A stretch of 6,286 nt of DNA from positions 1-6,286 of the forward strand of contig JAJYVM010000236.1 in the NCBI GenBank assembly GCA_021792015.1, given 5' to 3'. The notes below the pieces were generated by a model that did no database searches, was not told the origin of the DNA, and worked only from the letters and a program-made list of their open reading frames with translations. Positions 1 to 5,682 of the stretch are shown here, piece after piece. Source of the stretch: Bacillota bacterium (GTDB lineage: Bacteria > Bacillota > Sulfobacillia > RBS10-35 > JAJYVM01). The position numbers and the translations under genes are program-made. Numbering within the stretch: position 1 is the stretch's first letter; every line of letters begins with the position of its first letter.

Positions 1-453
1 GCGGGTGGTGGGCACCCTCTGGGACGGCATCGATCCGGGCGGCGGCCAGCAGGGACAATGCCCGCCACCGGACGGCGGCCGGCGGCGTGCCGCCGGAGCG
101 ACCTGAGGCCCATGCCGGCCTGCGGCGGAGGGTTCACCCAGGCCCTGGCCAGGGGCCCGGCCGACCAAGGGCGGGCCCTGCCGGGCGGGGTCCGCTGCCC
201 CTGTCTCCGCCTGCGCAACCCCGCGGCCCTCGTGCGCCGCGGTCTGCGCGCTCGCCGGCGCCCCGTGGCTGACGGCGGTCCGGCGCCGCCGGTCCGCATG
301 CGCGGGTGGGCGGGCCACCGGCCGCGCGCCCCCCGCCCGCCACGGGACGGTGGGTTGGCCCAGCGGAGGCCGATGCACGTTCGGGTCGGAAGCATCCGGG
401 CGCACGGTGGGCGCGGACCGGCCGGGAACGGGCGACCGGTTGCGGCGGACGAT
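1..453. other. Stretch without a convincing gene
   Basis: I find no recognisable protein here. All frames are rich in Arg, Pro, Gly and Ala, as expected for noncoding DNA of very high GC. In the first 58 bases the positions divisible by 3 are clearly lower in GC than the other two classes. This fits either the tail of a plus-strand gene ending at a TGA at 104-106 (it would read RVVGTLWDGIDPGGG near its start) or a minus-strand frame, and I cannot choose between them. A 7-bp inverted repeat (308-314 with 332-338, 17-base loop) lies downstream of the LVIVD-repeat gene, but it has no T-tract and is unremarkable at this GC content. Confidence 0.4.
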
Positions 454-1698
454 TCACCCGGTGTACTCCACGATGTGAAGCCCGGCATTGAAGTCGGTGA
501 TGTAGGCCAGGCCCCGGCCGTCGACGAACACGTCGGCCGTGTGCGTGGAGGGCTTCTGGCCCTGCCGCCTTCCCACCATCCGGTCCGGCAGGGGCGGCAC
601 GAAATACCCCAACTCCTGCGGACGGAATGGGTTGCCGATGTCGAAGACCCGCAGGCCCGCGTTCTGATACGTGGCGAAGATGGTCTGCGAGCTCCGGAAG
701 CTGCCCTGGCGGTTCTCGTGCAGGTTGTGGGGGCCGAAGTGGCCGGGCAGGGCACAGTAGTCCTGATCGCTCGGCGTCGGGAAGGTGGCGATGCTGACCG
801 GGTTGGTCTTCTCGCGGATGTCGAAGACCCAGGTGTACTTGATCTGATCGGCGCAGTGATCAGCCACGGCCTCGTCGGCCACGACCAGCAGGTCCCGGTC
901 GACCAGCGGCAGGCAGGAGTGGGTGCCCCCGCCGAAGGGCGGGGACCAGTTGCGGTGGGCCAGCAGCCGGGGCCGCGCCGGCTCGGCCACGTCAACGATC
1001 GTGATCCCGCCGTCACGCCAGGCACCGTAGGCGATCCCGTCGGCGACAAGGGCGTGATGCAGGGCCACGCGGCCGGAGGTCCAGCCGGGTTGCTCGCCGC
1101 CGGCGTGCCACATGCCGTCGATCCACCACCGCCCGGCCTCGACGGGAGCCGTCGGATCCGACATGTCGATGATCAGCAGAATGTGATCGGTGTATCCGTC
1201 GAGCAGCGCCGAGGCATACGCGTAGCGGCCCCCGTCGTACCAGATGCGGTGCAGGCCGCAGCCCTCCACCTCGAGATAGCCGATCTGCCTGGGCTCGGCC
1301 GGCCGCGACAGGTCGTAGACGCGCATCCCGGCGGCGAAGTCGCGCCCGCGCAGGCCAAAGAGCGAACTGTGCACCCCGGCGATGGAACCGCCATAGTACT
1401 GGCGCTCCTCGATCCCGGCCCCCTGGGCGTAGAAGTCGACCGAGTCCACGACCAGCAGCAGGTCCTCATGGGTCTGAAGGTGGATGTGCCATGAGTTGGG
1501 GTGGCCGGGCAGCAGGGTGAGCGCGCGCGGCTGGCGCGGGTCGCCGACGTCGAGGACGCAGACGCCCTCCTTCTTGCCGATGTAGGCATGGCCGCGGTGC
1601 ACCATGACCTGGGTGCCGCCCGGCATGCCGCCCTGGTCCGAGTAGCCGACGTGGCGAAAGTTCTTGGCGCGGGCGCCGGGGGGCAGATCGCCGCTCAT
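454..1698 (-). CDS. LVIVD-repeat beta-propeller protein
   Basis: A 414-aa protein built from repeats of the LVIVD type: a strand ending in V-x-D followed by a P-x-x-P turn. Copies seen are GVCVLDVGDPRQP (45-57), GMRVYDLSRPAEP (124-136), LLIIDMSDPTAP (174-185), GITIVDVAEPARP (231-243), WVFDIREKTNP (290-300) and GLRVFDIGNPFRP (348-360), with a closing strand GLHIVEYTG at the C-terminus. Six or seven such units suggest a beta-propeller. Histidines recur at the start of the blades (H72, H150, H214/H215, H260, H320/H324/H327, H386), as in propellers that hold a metal in the central channel; a metal site is my inference. There is no signal peptide or membrane segment, so a cytoplasmic location is likely. 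The substrate is unknown. The ATG start is preceded only by a weak GGCGAGGCG purine stretch. The gene stands alone, divergent from the membrane protein gene, and ends in TGA. Confidence 0.88.
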   Translation of the reverse strand: MSGDLPPGARAKNFRHVGYSDQGGMPGGTQVMVHRGHAYIGKKEGVCVLDVGDPRQPRALTLLPGHPNSWHIHLQTHEDLLLVVDSVDFYAQGAGIEERQYYGGSIAGVHSSLFGLRGRDFAAGMRVYDLSRPAEPRQIGYLEVEGCGLHRIWYDGGRYAYASALLDGYTDHILLIIDMSDPTAPVEAGRWWIDGMWHAGGEQPGWTSGRVALHHALVADGIAYGAWRDGGITIVDVAEPARPRLLAHRNWSPPFGGGTHSCLPLVDRDLLVVADEAVADHCADQIKYTWVFDIREKTNPVSIATFPTPSDQDYCALPGHFGPHNLHENRQGSFRSSQTIFATYQNAGLRVFDIGNPFRPQELGYFVPPLPDRMVGRRQGQKPSTHTADVFVDGRGLAYITDFNAGLHIVEYTG

Positions 1699-1832
1699 CG
1701 GGGGCGCCTCGCCGCTCGGCGCGTCCCCAGGCCGGATGCGCAGACTCCGCGGACCTGCGACAGGGTGGGCCGCCGCCCGGTCCGGGCCATCGCCGTCATC
1801 TCCTTTGCCCTTCGAGGGATCCCGGGCTTGTG

Positions 1833-1871
1833 GCGCCGTGTCGGAGCGGAGCCACGGCGCGGCTGCCGTGG
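1833..1871. repeat. Two mutually exclusive hairpins in the divergent spacer
   Basis: GCGCCGTG at 1833-1840 can pair with CACGGCGC at 1853-1860 (8 bp, 12-base loop). CCACGGC at 1852-1858 can instead pair with GCCGTGG at 1865-1871 (7 bp, 6-base loop). The two share 1853-1858, so only one can form at a time. They lie 135-173 bases upstream of the LVIVD-repeat gene start and would be in its leader if transcription begins further upstream. An attenuator-like switch is possible, but at this GC content such pairings also arise by chance. Confidence 0.3.
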
Positions 1872-2040
1872 ATGCGTCGAGTCGCCGCGGTCCGGAATCG
1901 GCCGGGTTGTCCGGCTACAAAGTGCCAGAGCGAGGCCCTGCTGTCAACGCGGTGCCGGGCCTCCCAGCGCAGTAGGACAGGGGCTGCAGCAGCGGCACCG
2001 AACACAGCGCAAGGGCCCAGCGTGCAACGCGGGCCGGTGC

Positions 2041-2068
2041 GGCCGGCGCCCTGCCGGGCGCCCCGGCC
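2041..2068. repeat. GC-rich hairpin upstream of the membrane protein gene
   Basis: GGCGCCC at 2045-2051 pairs perfectly with GGGCGCC at 2056-2062 around a TGCC loop. GGCC at 2041-2044 can extend the stem by pairing with GGCC at 2065-2068 across a 2-base bulge. The structure ends 55 bases before the chosen start at 2124. There is no T-tract on either side, so it is not a standard intrinsic terminator. The rest of 1699-2123 contains no gene I can support. Confidence 0.3.
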
Positions 2069-2123
2069 GGCGGAGGCGCCCGGTGGTGGTCACCGCGGCG
2101 CCGGCTGGCTTGGCACACGCCCC

Positions 2124-2888
2124 ATGCAGGAGCCGGCCCCCGGCTGGCTGAAGCGACCGTCGGAGGCTGACACCACGGATCTTGTCATGGCGGCCGTGCG
2201 CACGTACGCGGGCCAAGCCGGTCGGCTCTGGGCGGTGGCGGCCGTGCTCAGCGCGCCGTCCGCGCTGCTCGGGCTCTGGATCGGAGCCGCATACGGCGGC
2301 ACGGCCGCAGTGCCGCCCGCCGGATACCTGGCCGCCATTGCGGCCGTCGGGCTGCTCACGGCGGCGCTGAACGTGGTGGCGCTCGGGTCCGTCACCCGGA
2401 TGGCGGATACGCCCGGCCTCCGGGTGGGCCAGGCGCTGGCCGCGGGGCTCGCCTGCTTCTGGCGCCTTGCCGGCGTCGGACTGCTCACGGCGCTCCTGGT
2501 CGCTGTCGGCCTGATATGCCTGGTGATCCCCGGCATCTACCTGGCGGTGGCCCTCTCGCTGGTGACGCCGGCCGTCGTCCTCGGCGGCGCGGGCGTCCGG
2601 GCCGCGATGCGCACCAGCTACCGCCTGGCCGCGCGCGGTACCTTCTGGCGGGCCGCCGAGACCCTGCTGCTGGCCGCGATCGCGACCACCGTGGTGGCCT
2701 GGGCCCTGGGCGTGGCGCCCGCGTTCGCCAGCGTCCTGCAGGTGATGCGCGGTCCGGGCGGCGCGGTGCCGCCGAGCCTGGGGCAGCAACTCCTGGCGTA
2801 CATCGGCAAGGTCCTGACGCTGCCGTTCGGGACGATCGTGGCCGTCGTGCTGTACCGGGACCTGGAGGCGCGCAAGGGGGCCGGGTGA
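2124..2888 (+). CDS. Polytopic membrane protein, resembling the GPDPase membrane-domain family
   Basis: A 254-aa integral membrane protein with about five to six hydrophobic segments, near residues 36-56, 66-90, 112-134, 135-153, 178-203 and 222-245. The stretch from IPGIYL (135-140) through VVLGG (151-155), then AAMRTSYRLAARG (160-172) and FWR, and the ending LYRDLEARKG, look like the C-terminal part of the membrane domain found in some glycerophosphodiester phosphodiesterases and in stand-alone proteins of that family. There is no phosphodiesterase domain here, so no enzymatic role can be given. The start is uncertain: ATG at 2124 gives a short cytoplasmic head but has no clear ribosome binding site. 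ATG at 2187 (233 aa) follows GGAGG at a rather long distance of about 20 bases. The frame stays open further upstream without protein-like sequence. The TGA stop overlaps the GTG of the methyltransferase remnant. Confidence 0.75.
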   Translation: MQEPAPGWLKRPSEADTTDLVMAAVRTYAGQAGRLWAVAAVLSAPSALLGLWIGAAYGGTAAVPPAGYLAAIAAVGLLTAALNVVALGSVTRMADTPGLRVGQALAAGLACFWRLAGVGLLTALLVAVGLICLVIPGIYLAVALSLVTPAVVLGGAGVRAAMRTSYRLAARGTFWRAAETLLLAAIATTVVAWALGVAPAFASVLQVMRGPGGAVPPSLGQQLLAYIGKVLTLPFGTIVAVVLYRDLEARKGAG

Positions 2889-3310
2889 CGGGCATCCGCC
2901 ACGGGCGGGCGGACCTGTCGGCGGGCCTTGGTGACGAGGGCGTTCATGACGCCGTCGCCGGGAACGCGCTGGATCAGGACACCCCCGACCGCGTGGCGGC
3001 CATGCCGAACTGCACGCGGGCACTCCGGCCCGGCGGCCGACCCAGCTTCCCCCTTGGCCCACCCCTGCATCGAGGCGTTCGCGGCGGCTTGGGGGCCAAG
3101 GCGCACGTGACCGTGTCGGAGTACCTGCGGGAATCCAGCGGCCGCACGTCGCGGGCGGACCGCCCCTGTTTCCCGCCTTCGGCCCACCTCAACCTCGCCA
3201 TCGATGCCGGCTGCACGCTCCGGCGCGTGCGGGAGCCCACCCTGCTCGATCCGGCCGACCGTACCGCCCACGTGCCCCAGTTCATCGTGGTCCTGGCGGT
3301 GCGGGGCTGA
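2885..3310 (+). pseudogene. C-terminal remnant of a class I SAM-dependent methyltransferase, with two frameshifts
   Basis: The open frame from GTG 2885 encodes 141 aa with no internal stop, but it reads as the back half of a methyltransferase. It begins at RADLSAGL, followed by HDAVAGNALDQDTPD (the strand-4 region, normally of the form FDxVxxxxxLxDxPD) and then RALRPGGR (3017-3040), the post-motif seen in these enzymes. The glycine-rich SAM-binding motif I that should precede them is absent. After FP the match is lost, but in the next frame 3054-3095 reads LAHPCIEAFAAAWG, which is what the family has here (HPC-type motif). The original frame then resumes as KAHVTVSEYLRE and ends VPQFIVVLAVRG. 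One extra C in the run at 3049-3053 and one missing G in the run at 3091-3095 explain both shifts. Catalysis is implausible without motif I. The end overlaps the convergent peptidase gene by 29 bp. The GTGA overlap with the membrane protein gene looks operonic but may simply be the truncation junction. Confidence 0.72.
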
Positions 3311-4007
3311 GCAGCCGCGCCGGGATGGGGGTCTCCCCCGCCGCGTCCACGCGATACGCCTGGGCGCCCGGCCGCGAGGTCACCACCTCGCGCAGCTCGG
3401 TGCCGACGTAGAGCAGGCCGACCCCGTCGTCGGCGGCGATCCCGGGCGGCAGTTCCCCGGCCGCCACCAGGCGGCGGTAGGTGGGGCGGCGCTGCGGCTC
3501 GCCGTCGTAGTGGGGACAGTGGCTGCCGGGGACAAACCCCAGCCCGTCGGGCAGCGCCGCCAGGTCGCCGCCGTAGGAGTCCGTCACGCCGCCCTCAAAC
3601 CAGCAGAGTGAGCCGGCGCTGAGCCCGCAGAGGAGCACGCCCGCCTCCCAGGCGCGGCGCATCGCGCGGTCGACCCCGTGCGCCCGCCAGATCGCCAGCA
3701 GGTTGACGGTGTTGCCCCCGCTGACGTAGACGAGGTCCTGGGCCAGCAGCGTGGCCTCGATGTCGGACCCGTCGCGCTGGAAGAGCGGCAGGTGGGTGGC
3801 GATGGCCCGCGGGTAGCGGAAGGCGCGGTAGAAGCGGTTGATGTACGCGTCGTTGTCGGCGCTGGCGGTGGCGACAAAGCAGACCTTCGGATGCGGCGAT
3901 CCGGTCAGCCCCAGCAGGTAGTCGTCCAGGGCCGTGGTGCTCTCCATCGAGAACCCGCCGCCGCCCATGGCCACGATCCGCGGCTCCGCCACCTTGCGCA
4001 CCCCCAT
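3282..4007 (-). CDS. pepE: Peptidase E-like protein (serine peptidase family S51)
   Basis: A 241-aa protein of the S51 family, whose founding member PepE is a cytoplasmic alpha-aspartyl dipeptidase of about 230 aa. Family marks are in order: IVAMGGGGF (11-19), VYVSGGNT (93-100), and GLSAGSLCWFEGG (128-140) with the nucleophile Ser130 in a Ser-Ala-Gly elbow. Asp143 follows in VTDSYGG, and His166 in HCPHYD fits the expected base. By alignment to Salmonella PepE, Ser130, Asp143 and His166 match Ser120, Asp135 and His157. The aspartyl specificity is not proven, because S51 also includes cyanophycinase-like and other peptidases. The ATG at 4007 has no Shine-Dalgarno sequence and is almost against a strong hairpin. 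A GTG at 3992 (residue 6) preceded by GGGGG at good spacing would give MAEPRIVAMGGGG and may be the true start. The gene lies downstream of the hydrolase on the same strand, with a 72-bp gap. Confidence 0.87.
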   Translation of the reverse strand: MGVRKVAEPRIVAMGGGGFSMESTTALDDYLLGLTGSPHPKVCFVATASADNDAYINRFYRAFRYPRAIATHLPLFQRDGSDIEATLLAQDLVYVSGGNTVNLLAIWRAHGVDRAMRRAWEAGVLLCGLSAGSLCWFEGGVTDSYGGDLAALPDGLGFVPGSHCPHYDGEPQRRPTYRRLVAAGELPPGIAADDGVGLLYVGTELREVVTSRPGAQAYRVDAAGETPIPARLLSPAPPGPR

Positions 4008-4013
4008 ATGCGA

Positions 4014-4038
4014 GCGGGCGCCGCATGGCGGCGCCCGC
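4014..4038. promoter_or_regulatory. Perfect 11-bp hairpin just upstream of the peptidase E start
   Basis: GCGGGCGCCGC (4014-4024) and GCGGCGCCCGC (4028-4038) are exact inverted repeats with a 3-base loop. In the minus-strand transcript the stem ends six bases before the annotated ATG at 4007, in the place where a ribosome binding site would lie. It could act as an attenuator, a translation-blocking structure or part of a bidirectional transcription block. It lacks a T-tract, so it is not a canonical intrinsic terminator. Eleven perfect GC-rich pairs are notable even in this composition. Confidence 0.55.
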
Positions 4039-4057
4039 GGACCCCAAGCGCGGGAAT

Positions 4058-4075
4058 GGGCCGCGAAAGCGGCCC
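4058..4075 (-). terminator. Hairpin right after the hydrolase stop, terminator-like
   Basis: GGGCCGC (4058-4064) pairs with GCGGCCC (4069-4075) around a 4-base loop, beginning 4 bases after the hydrolase TAA. On the minus-strand RNA the loop is UUUC. The position suits termination or 3'-end protection of the hydrolase transcript. The sequence after the stem (ATTCCCGCGC) has no U-tract, so termination by this stem alone is uncertain. Confidence 0.45.
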
Positions 4076-4079
4076 CGGA

Positions 4080-5060
4080 TTATTCGACCGGGTGGTCCGG
4101 GCTGAGGTGCTTGGCGAGGAAGCGCCAGATCTCGCGGCGGATCTCGCGCGAGCGGACCGTGTCGATGCGGTCGAACTGGTGCCCGCCGGGCTCGGCCTGG
4201 TAGATGCGGTACTCGAAGCTCTTGCCCTCCGCCTTCAGGGCCTGGATCAGATGCTCGACCTCCAGCACGTTCACGTCCTCGTCGGTCGTGTTCGTGTGGA
4301 TGAGCAGCGGCGTCTTCAGCTTGTGCGCGTTCCAGGCCGGCGAGCGCCGGCGGTACTCGTTCACGTTGTCGGCGGCGCTCTTGCCGATGTGCGACTCGGC
4401 CGAGAAGATCGCCTGGTACTCGGGCGACTTGTAGCCCATGCGCGCGACGAGGTCGCTGGACGGCACGCCGGCGAAGGCGCACGCGTAGAGCTCGGGGTGG
4501 TCGAAGATGTTCATCAGCGTGTGCATGCCGCCATGGCTCCAGCCGATGATGCCGACGCGCTTGGCATCGAGGAAGTCGTGGGTGTCAAGCATCCACTTCG
4601 CCGCGGTGTAGGTGTCCTCGTTCTCCAGACCGCCGTAGTCGATGGCGTCGAAGTAGCCGCGGCCGTAGCCGGTGCTGCCGCGGTAGTCGGGCGAGACGAT
4701 GGTGTAGCCCTGCTCGAGCAGCTCGCGCAGCTTGTTGGCGCCGCCGGAGTCGTGGTTGGCGTGCACGCCGCCGTGCACGTAGACGATCAGCGGCTGCGGG
4801 CGCGAGCGGTCGAGGTTCCTGGGCACCATGGTGTAGGCCCAGAACAGGAACGGGTTGCCGGCGCCCTGGCCCGTCGGGTTCTTCTGGTAGCGTGGGGGCG
4901 GGCCGGCCAGCTTGACCTTGCCGATATCGGCGATGTCGCCGAGCTTTTGGTACCAGAGCACGTCGTCGATCGCCTTCAGGAGCGTGTCGTTCATGTGGCG
5001 TTGGTAGTCCAGGGCCCGCTCGAGGTTGGCCAACCGCTGCAGCAACTGCTGTTCGTCCAT
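4080..5060 (-). CDS. Alpha/beta hydrolase, prolyl oligopeptidase (S9)-type
   Basis: With the ATG at 5060 this is a 326-aa hydrolase. The catalytic fold is clear: HGG (96-98) as the oxyanion-hole element, SPDYRGSTGYG (123-133), the nucleophile elbow GWSHGG with Ser175, TTDEDVN with Asp260 as the likely acid, and GGHQF with His294 as base. The spacing and the DYRGS-x-GYG motif are typical of the catalytic domain of S9 peptidases and related esterases. The N-terminal propeller of full-length prolyl oligopeptidases is absent. It is replaced by about 85 residues that start with a charged helical stretch (MDEQQLLQRLANLERALDY). No signal peptide is seen, so it probably acts in the cytoplasm. The substrate is unknown; peptides or esters are both possible. 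The frame stays open upstream to 5537, but that part is Arg/Pro/Ala-rich and not protein-like, so I chose MDEQ, with a weak GAAGG about 10 bases upstream. It may work with the downstream peptidase E in peptide breakdown. Confidence 0.88.
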   Translation of the reverse strand: MDEQQLLQRLANLERALDYQRHMNDTLLKAIDDVLWYQKLGDIADIGKVKLAGPPPRYQKNPTGQGAGNPFLFWAYTMVPRNLDRSRPQPLIVYVHGGVHANHDSGGANKLRELLEQGYTIVSPDYRGSTGYGRGYFDAIDYGGLENEDTYTAAKWMLDTHDFLDAKRVGIIGWSHGGMHTLMNIFDHPELYACAFAGVPSSDLVARMGYKSPEYQAIFSAESHIGKSAADNVNEYRRRSPAWNAHKLKTPLLIHTNTTDEDVNVLEVEHLIQALKAEGKSFEYRIYQAEPGGHQFDRIDTVRSREIRREIWRFLAKHLSPDHPVE

Positions 5061-5401
5061 GGGGGCTGCCTTCGCGGCGGCGGGCCAAAGACCTGCCGGG
5101 GGGAGGGCATGCTGCCGCGGCGGAGGGATGGCGACGGCCGGGGTCTGGGGCGCCATCGACGCCGCGTGCGGCGCGGCGGGGCACAGGCGCGGAGCCTCGG
5201 GACCGACCCCTTGGGCTTCGGCCAGCCGGTGCGGATCCAGGACCCAGCGCTCTGGCCGACGCTGCGCGGTCAGTGGAACAGTCGCTGGTTTCCCCACGCG
5301 ACCGTTGACGTCAGCGTGCAGACATCCCTCGTCATGCCGGGGCTGACGGCCTTGCCGCTTCAGGGGGCGCCTGGCGGCTGACCGAGCCGCACCAGTCGGT
5401 T
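5061..5401. other. Divergent spacer without a recognisable gene
   Basis: This stretch separates the minus-strand hydrolase from the plus-strand toxin-antitoxin module, so it should carry promoters for the hydrolase. Open frames run through it on both strands, but none has a recognisable motif. An alternative upstream start for the hydrolase (ATG at 5156) exists but adds only low-complexity sequence. An 8-bp palindrome TGACGTCA lies at 5306-5313. I see no convincing -35/-10 pair. Confidence 0.4.
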
Positions 5402-5414
5402 GTGGTATTACCAC
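5402..5414. promoter_or_regulatory. Perfect palindrome, candidate operator of the toxin-antitoxin module
   Basis: GTGGTA-T-TACCAC is a perfect inverted repeat with 6-bp arms and a single central base, centred about 53 bases upstream of the likely antitoxin start. It is AT-richer than its surroundings. AbrB-type antitoxins usually bind short palindromes in their own promoter, alone and together with the toxin, to repress the operon. That this one is the binding site is inference. No clear -35/-10 pair accompanies it. Confidence 0.5.
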
Positions 5415-5460
5415 GCGACGACCCACCGCTCGGCCATACTCGGCATGGGTGGTGGTCCGA

Positions 5461-5682
5461 GTGGCCCGTGTGACATCGAAGGGCCAGGTGACGGTGCCAA
5501 AGCGGATTCGAGATGCGCTCGGCATCCGCCCGGGCACGGAGGTCGAGTTCGAGCTGCTCGACGGCCAGGCCAGCCTGCGCCGCCGCCCCGCTGACGAGGC
5601 GCTGCAGCGCTGGCGCGGTCACCTGAAGAAGGGCGCGGACACGGGCACCGACGCGCTGCTGGAGGACCTGCGCGGCAGGTGA
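5461..5682 (+). CDS. AbrB/MazE-like (SpoVT-AbrB fold) antitoxin
   Basis: A 73-aa protein starting MARVTSKGQVTVPKRIRDAL, the hallmark of the SpoVT-AbrB swapped-hairpin DNA-binding domain (residues 1-45, with GIRPG and EVEFELLDG next). The C-terminal 28 residues are charged and amphipathic and would wrap the toxin (EALQRWRGHLKKG, then DALLEDLRGR). Such antitoxins neutralise the partner ribonuclease and repress their own operon. I chose GTG 5461 because the family nearly always begins with M-x-x-V-T-S/T-K-G. GTG codons at 5449 and 5452 would add three or four residues. The Shine-Dalgarno sequence is weak (GGTGGT). The stop overlaps the toxin GTG by four bases, so the two are translationally coupled, and GGAGG at 5661-5665 inside this gene can serve the toxin. 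Confidence 0.88.
   Translation: MARVTSKGQVTVPKRIRDALGIRPGTEVEFELLDGQASLRRRPADEALQRWRGHLKKGADTGTDALLEDLRGR

Noticed and set aside
110..160. ACGGGFTQALAR in a plus frame, resembling methyltransferase motif I and perhaps the missing half of the remnant at 2885
   Set aside because: The flanking residues do not continue the Rossmann pattern, and it lies 2.7 kb away beyond two intact genes. Chance similarity is more likely.
58..1494. Plus-strand open frame of 478 codons antisense to the LVIVD-repeat gene
   Set aside because: It is a shadow of the real minus-strand gene. The translation has no recognisable motifs, and the open length follows from high GC. The minus strand shows clear repeats.
1912..1930. 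TGGCAC on the minus strand as the start of a sigma-54 promoter
   Set aside because: The GG to GC spacing is 9 rather than 10 bases, and the TTGC element is missing.
1942..1947. Perfect TTGACA on the minus strand upstream of the LVIVD-repeat gene, as a sigma-70 promoter
   Set aside because: At 17-18 base spacing the -10 position reads CACTTT or ACTTTG, which is a poor match. One TTGACA is expected by chance in a window of this size.
5306..5313. TGACGTCA palindrome as a regulator site
   Set aside because: It is only 8 bp, does not extend outward, has no partner copy, and is not placed clearly relative to a promoter.
3678..5381. Plus-strand open frame of 567 codons antisense to peptidase E and the hydrolase
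   Set aside because: It spans two well-supported opposite-strand genes and their hairpin-filled gap. Its translation is Val/Ala/Gly/Arg-rich without a domain.
5061..5537. N-terminal extension of the hydrolase to a start at 5537
   Set aside because: The extra 159 residues are Arg/Pro/Ala-rich with no domain or signal peptide, would run over the operator and the antitoxin start, and the family-like sequence begins after MDEQ.
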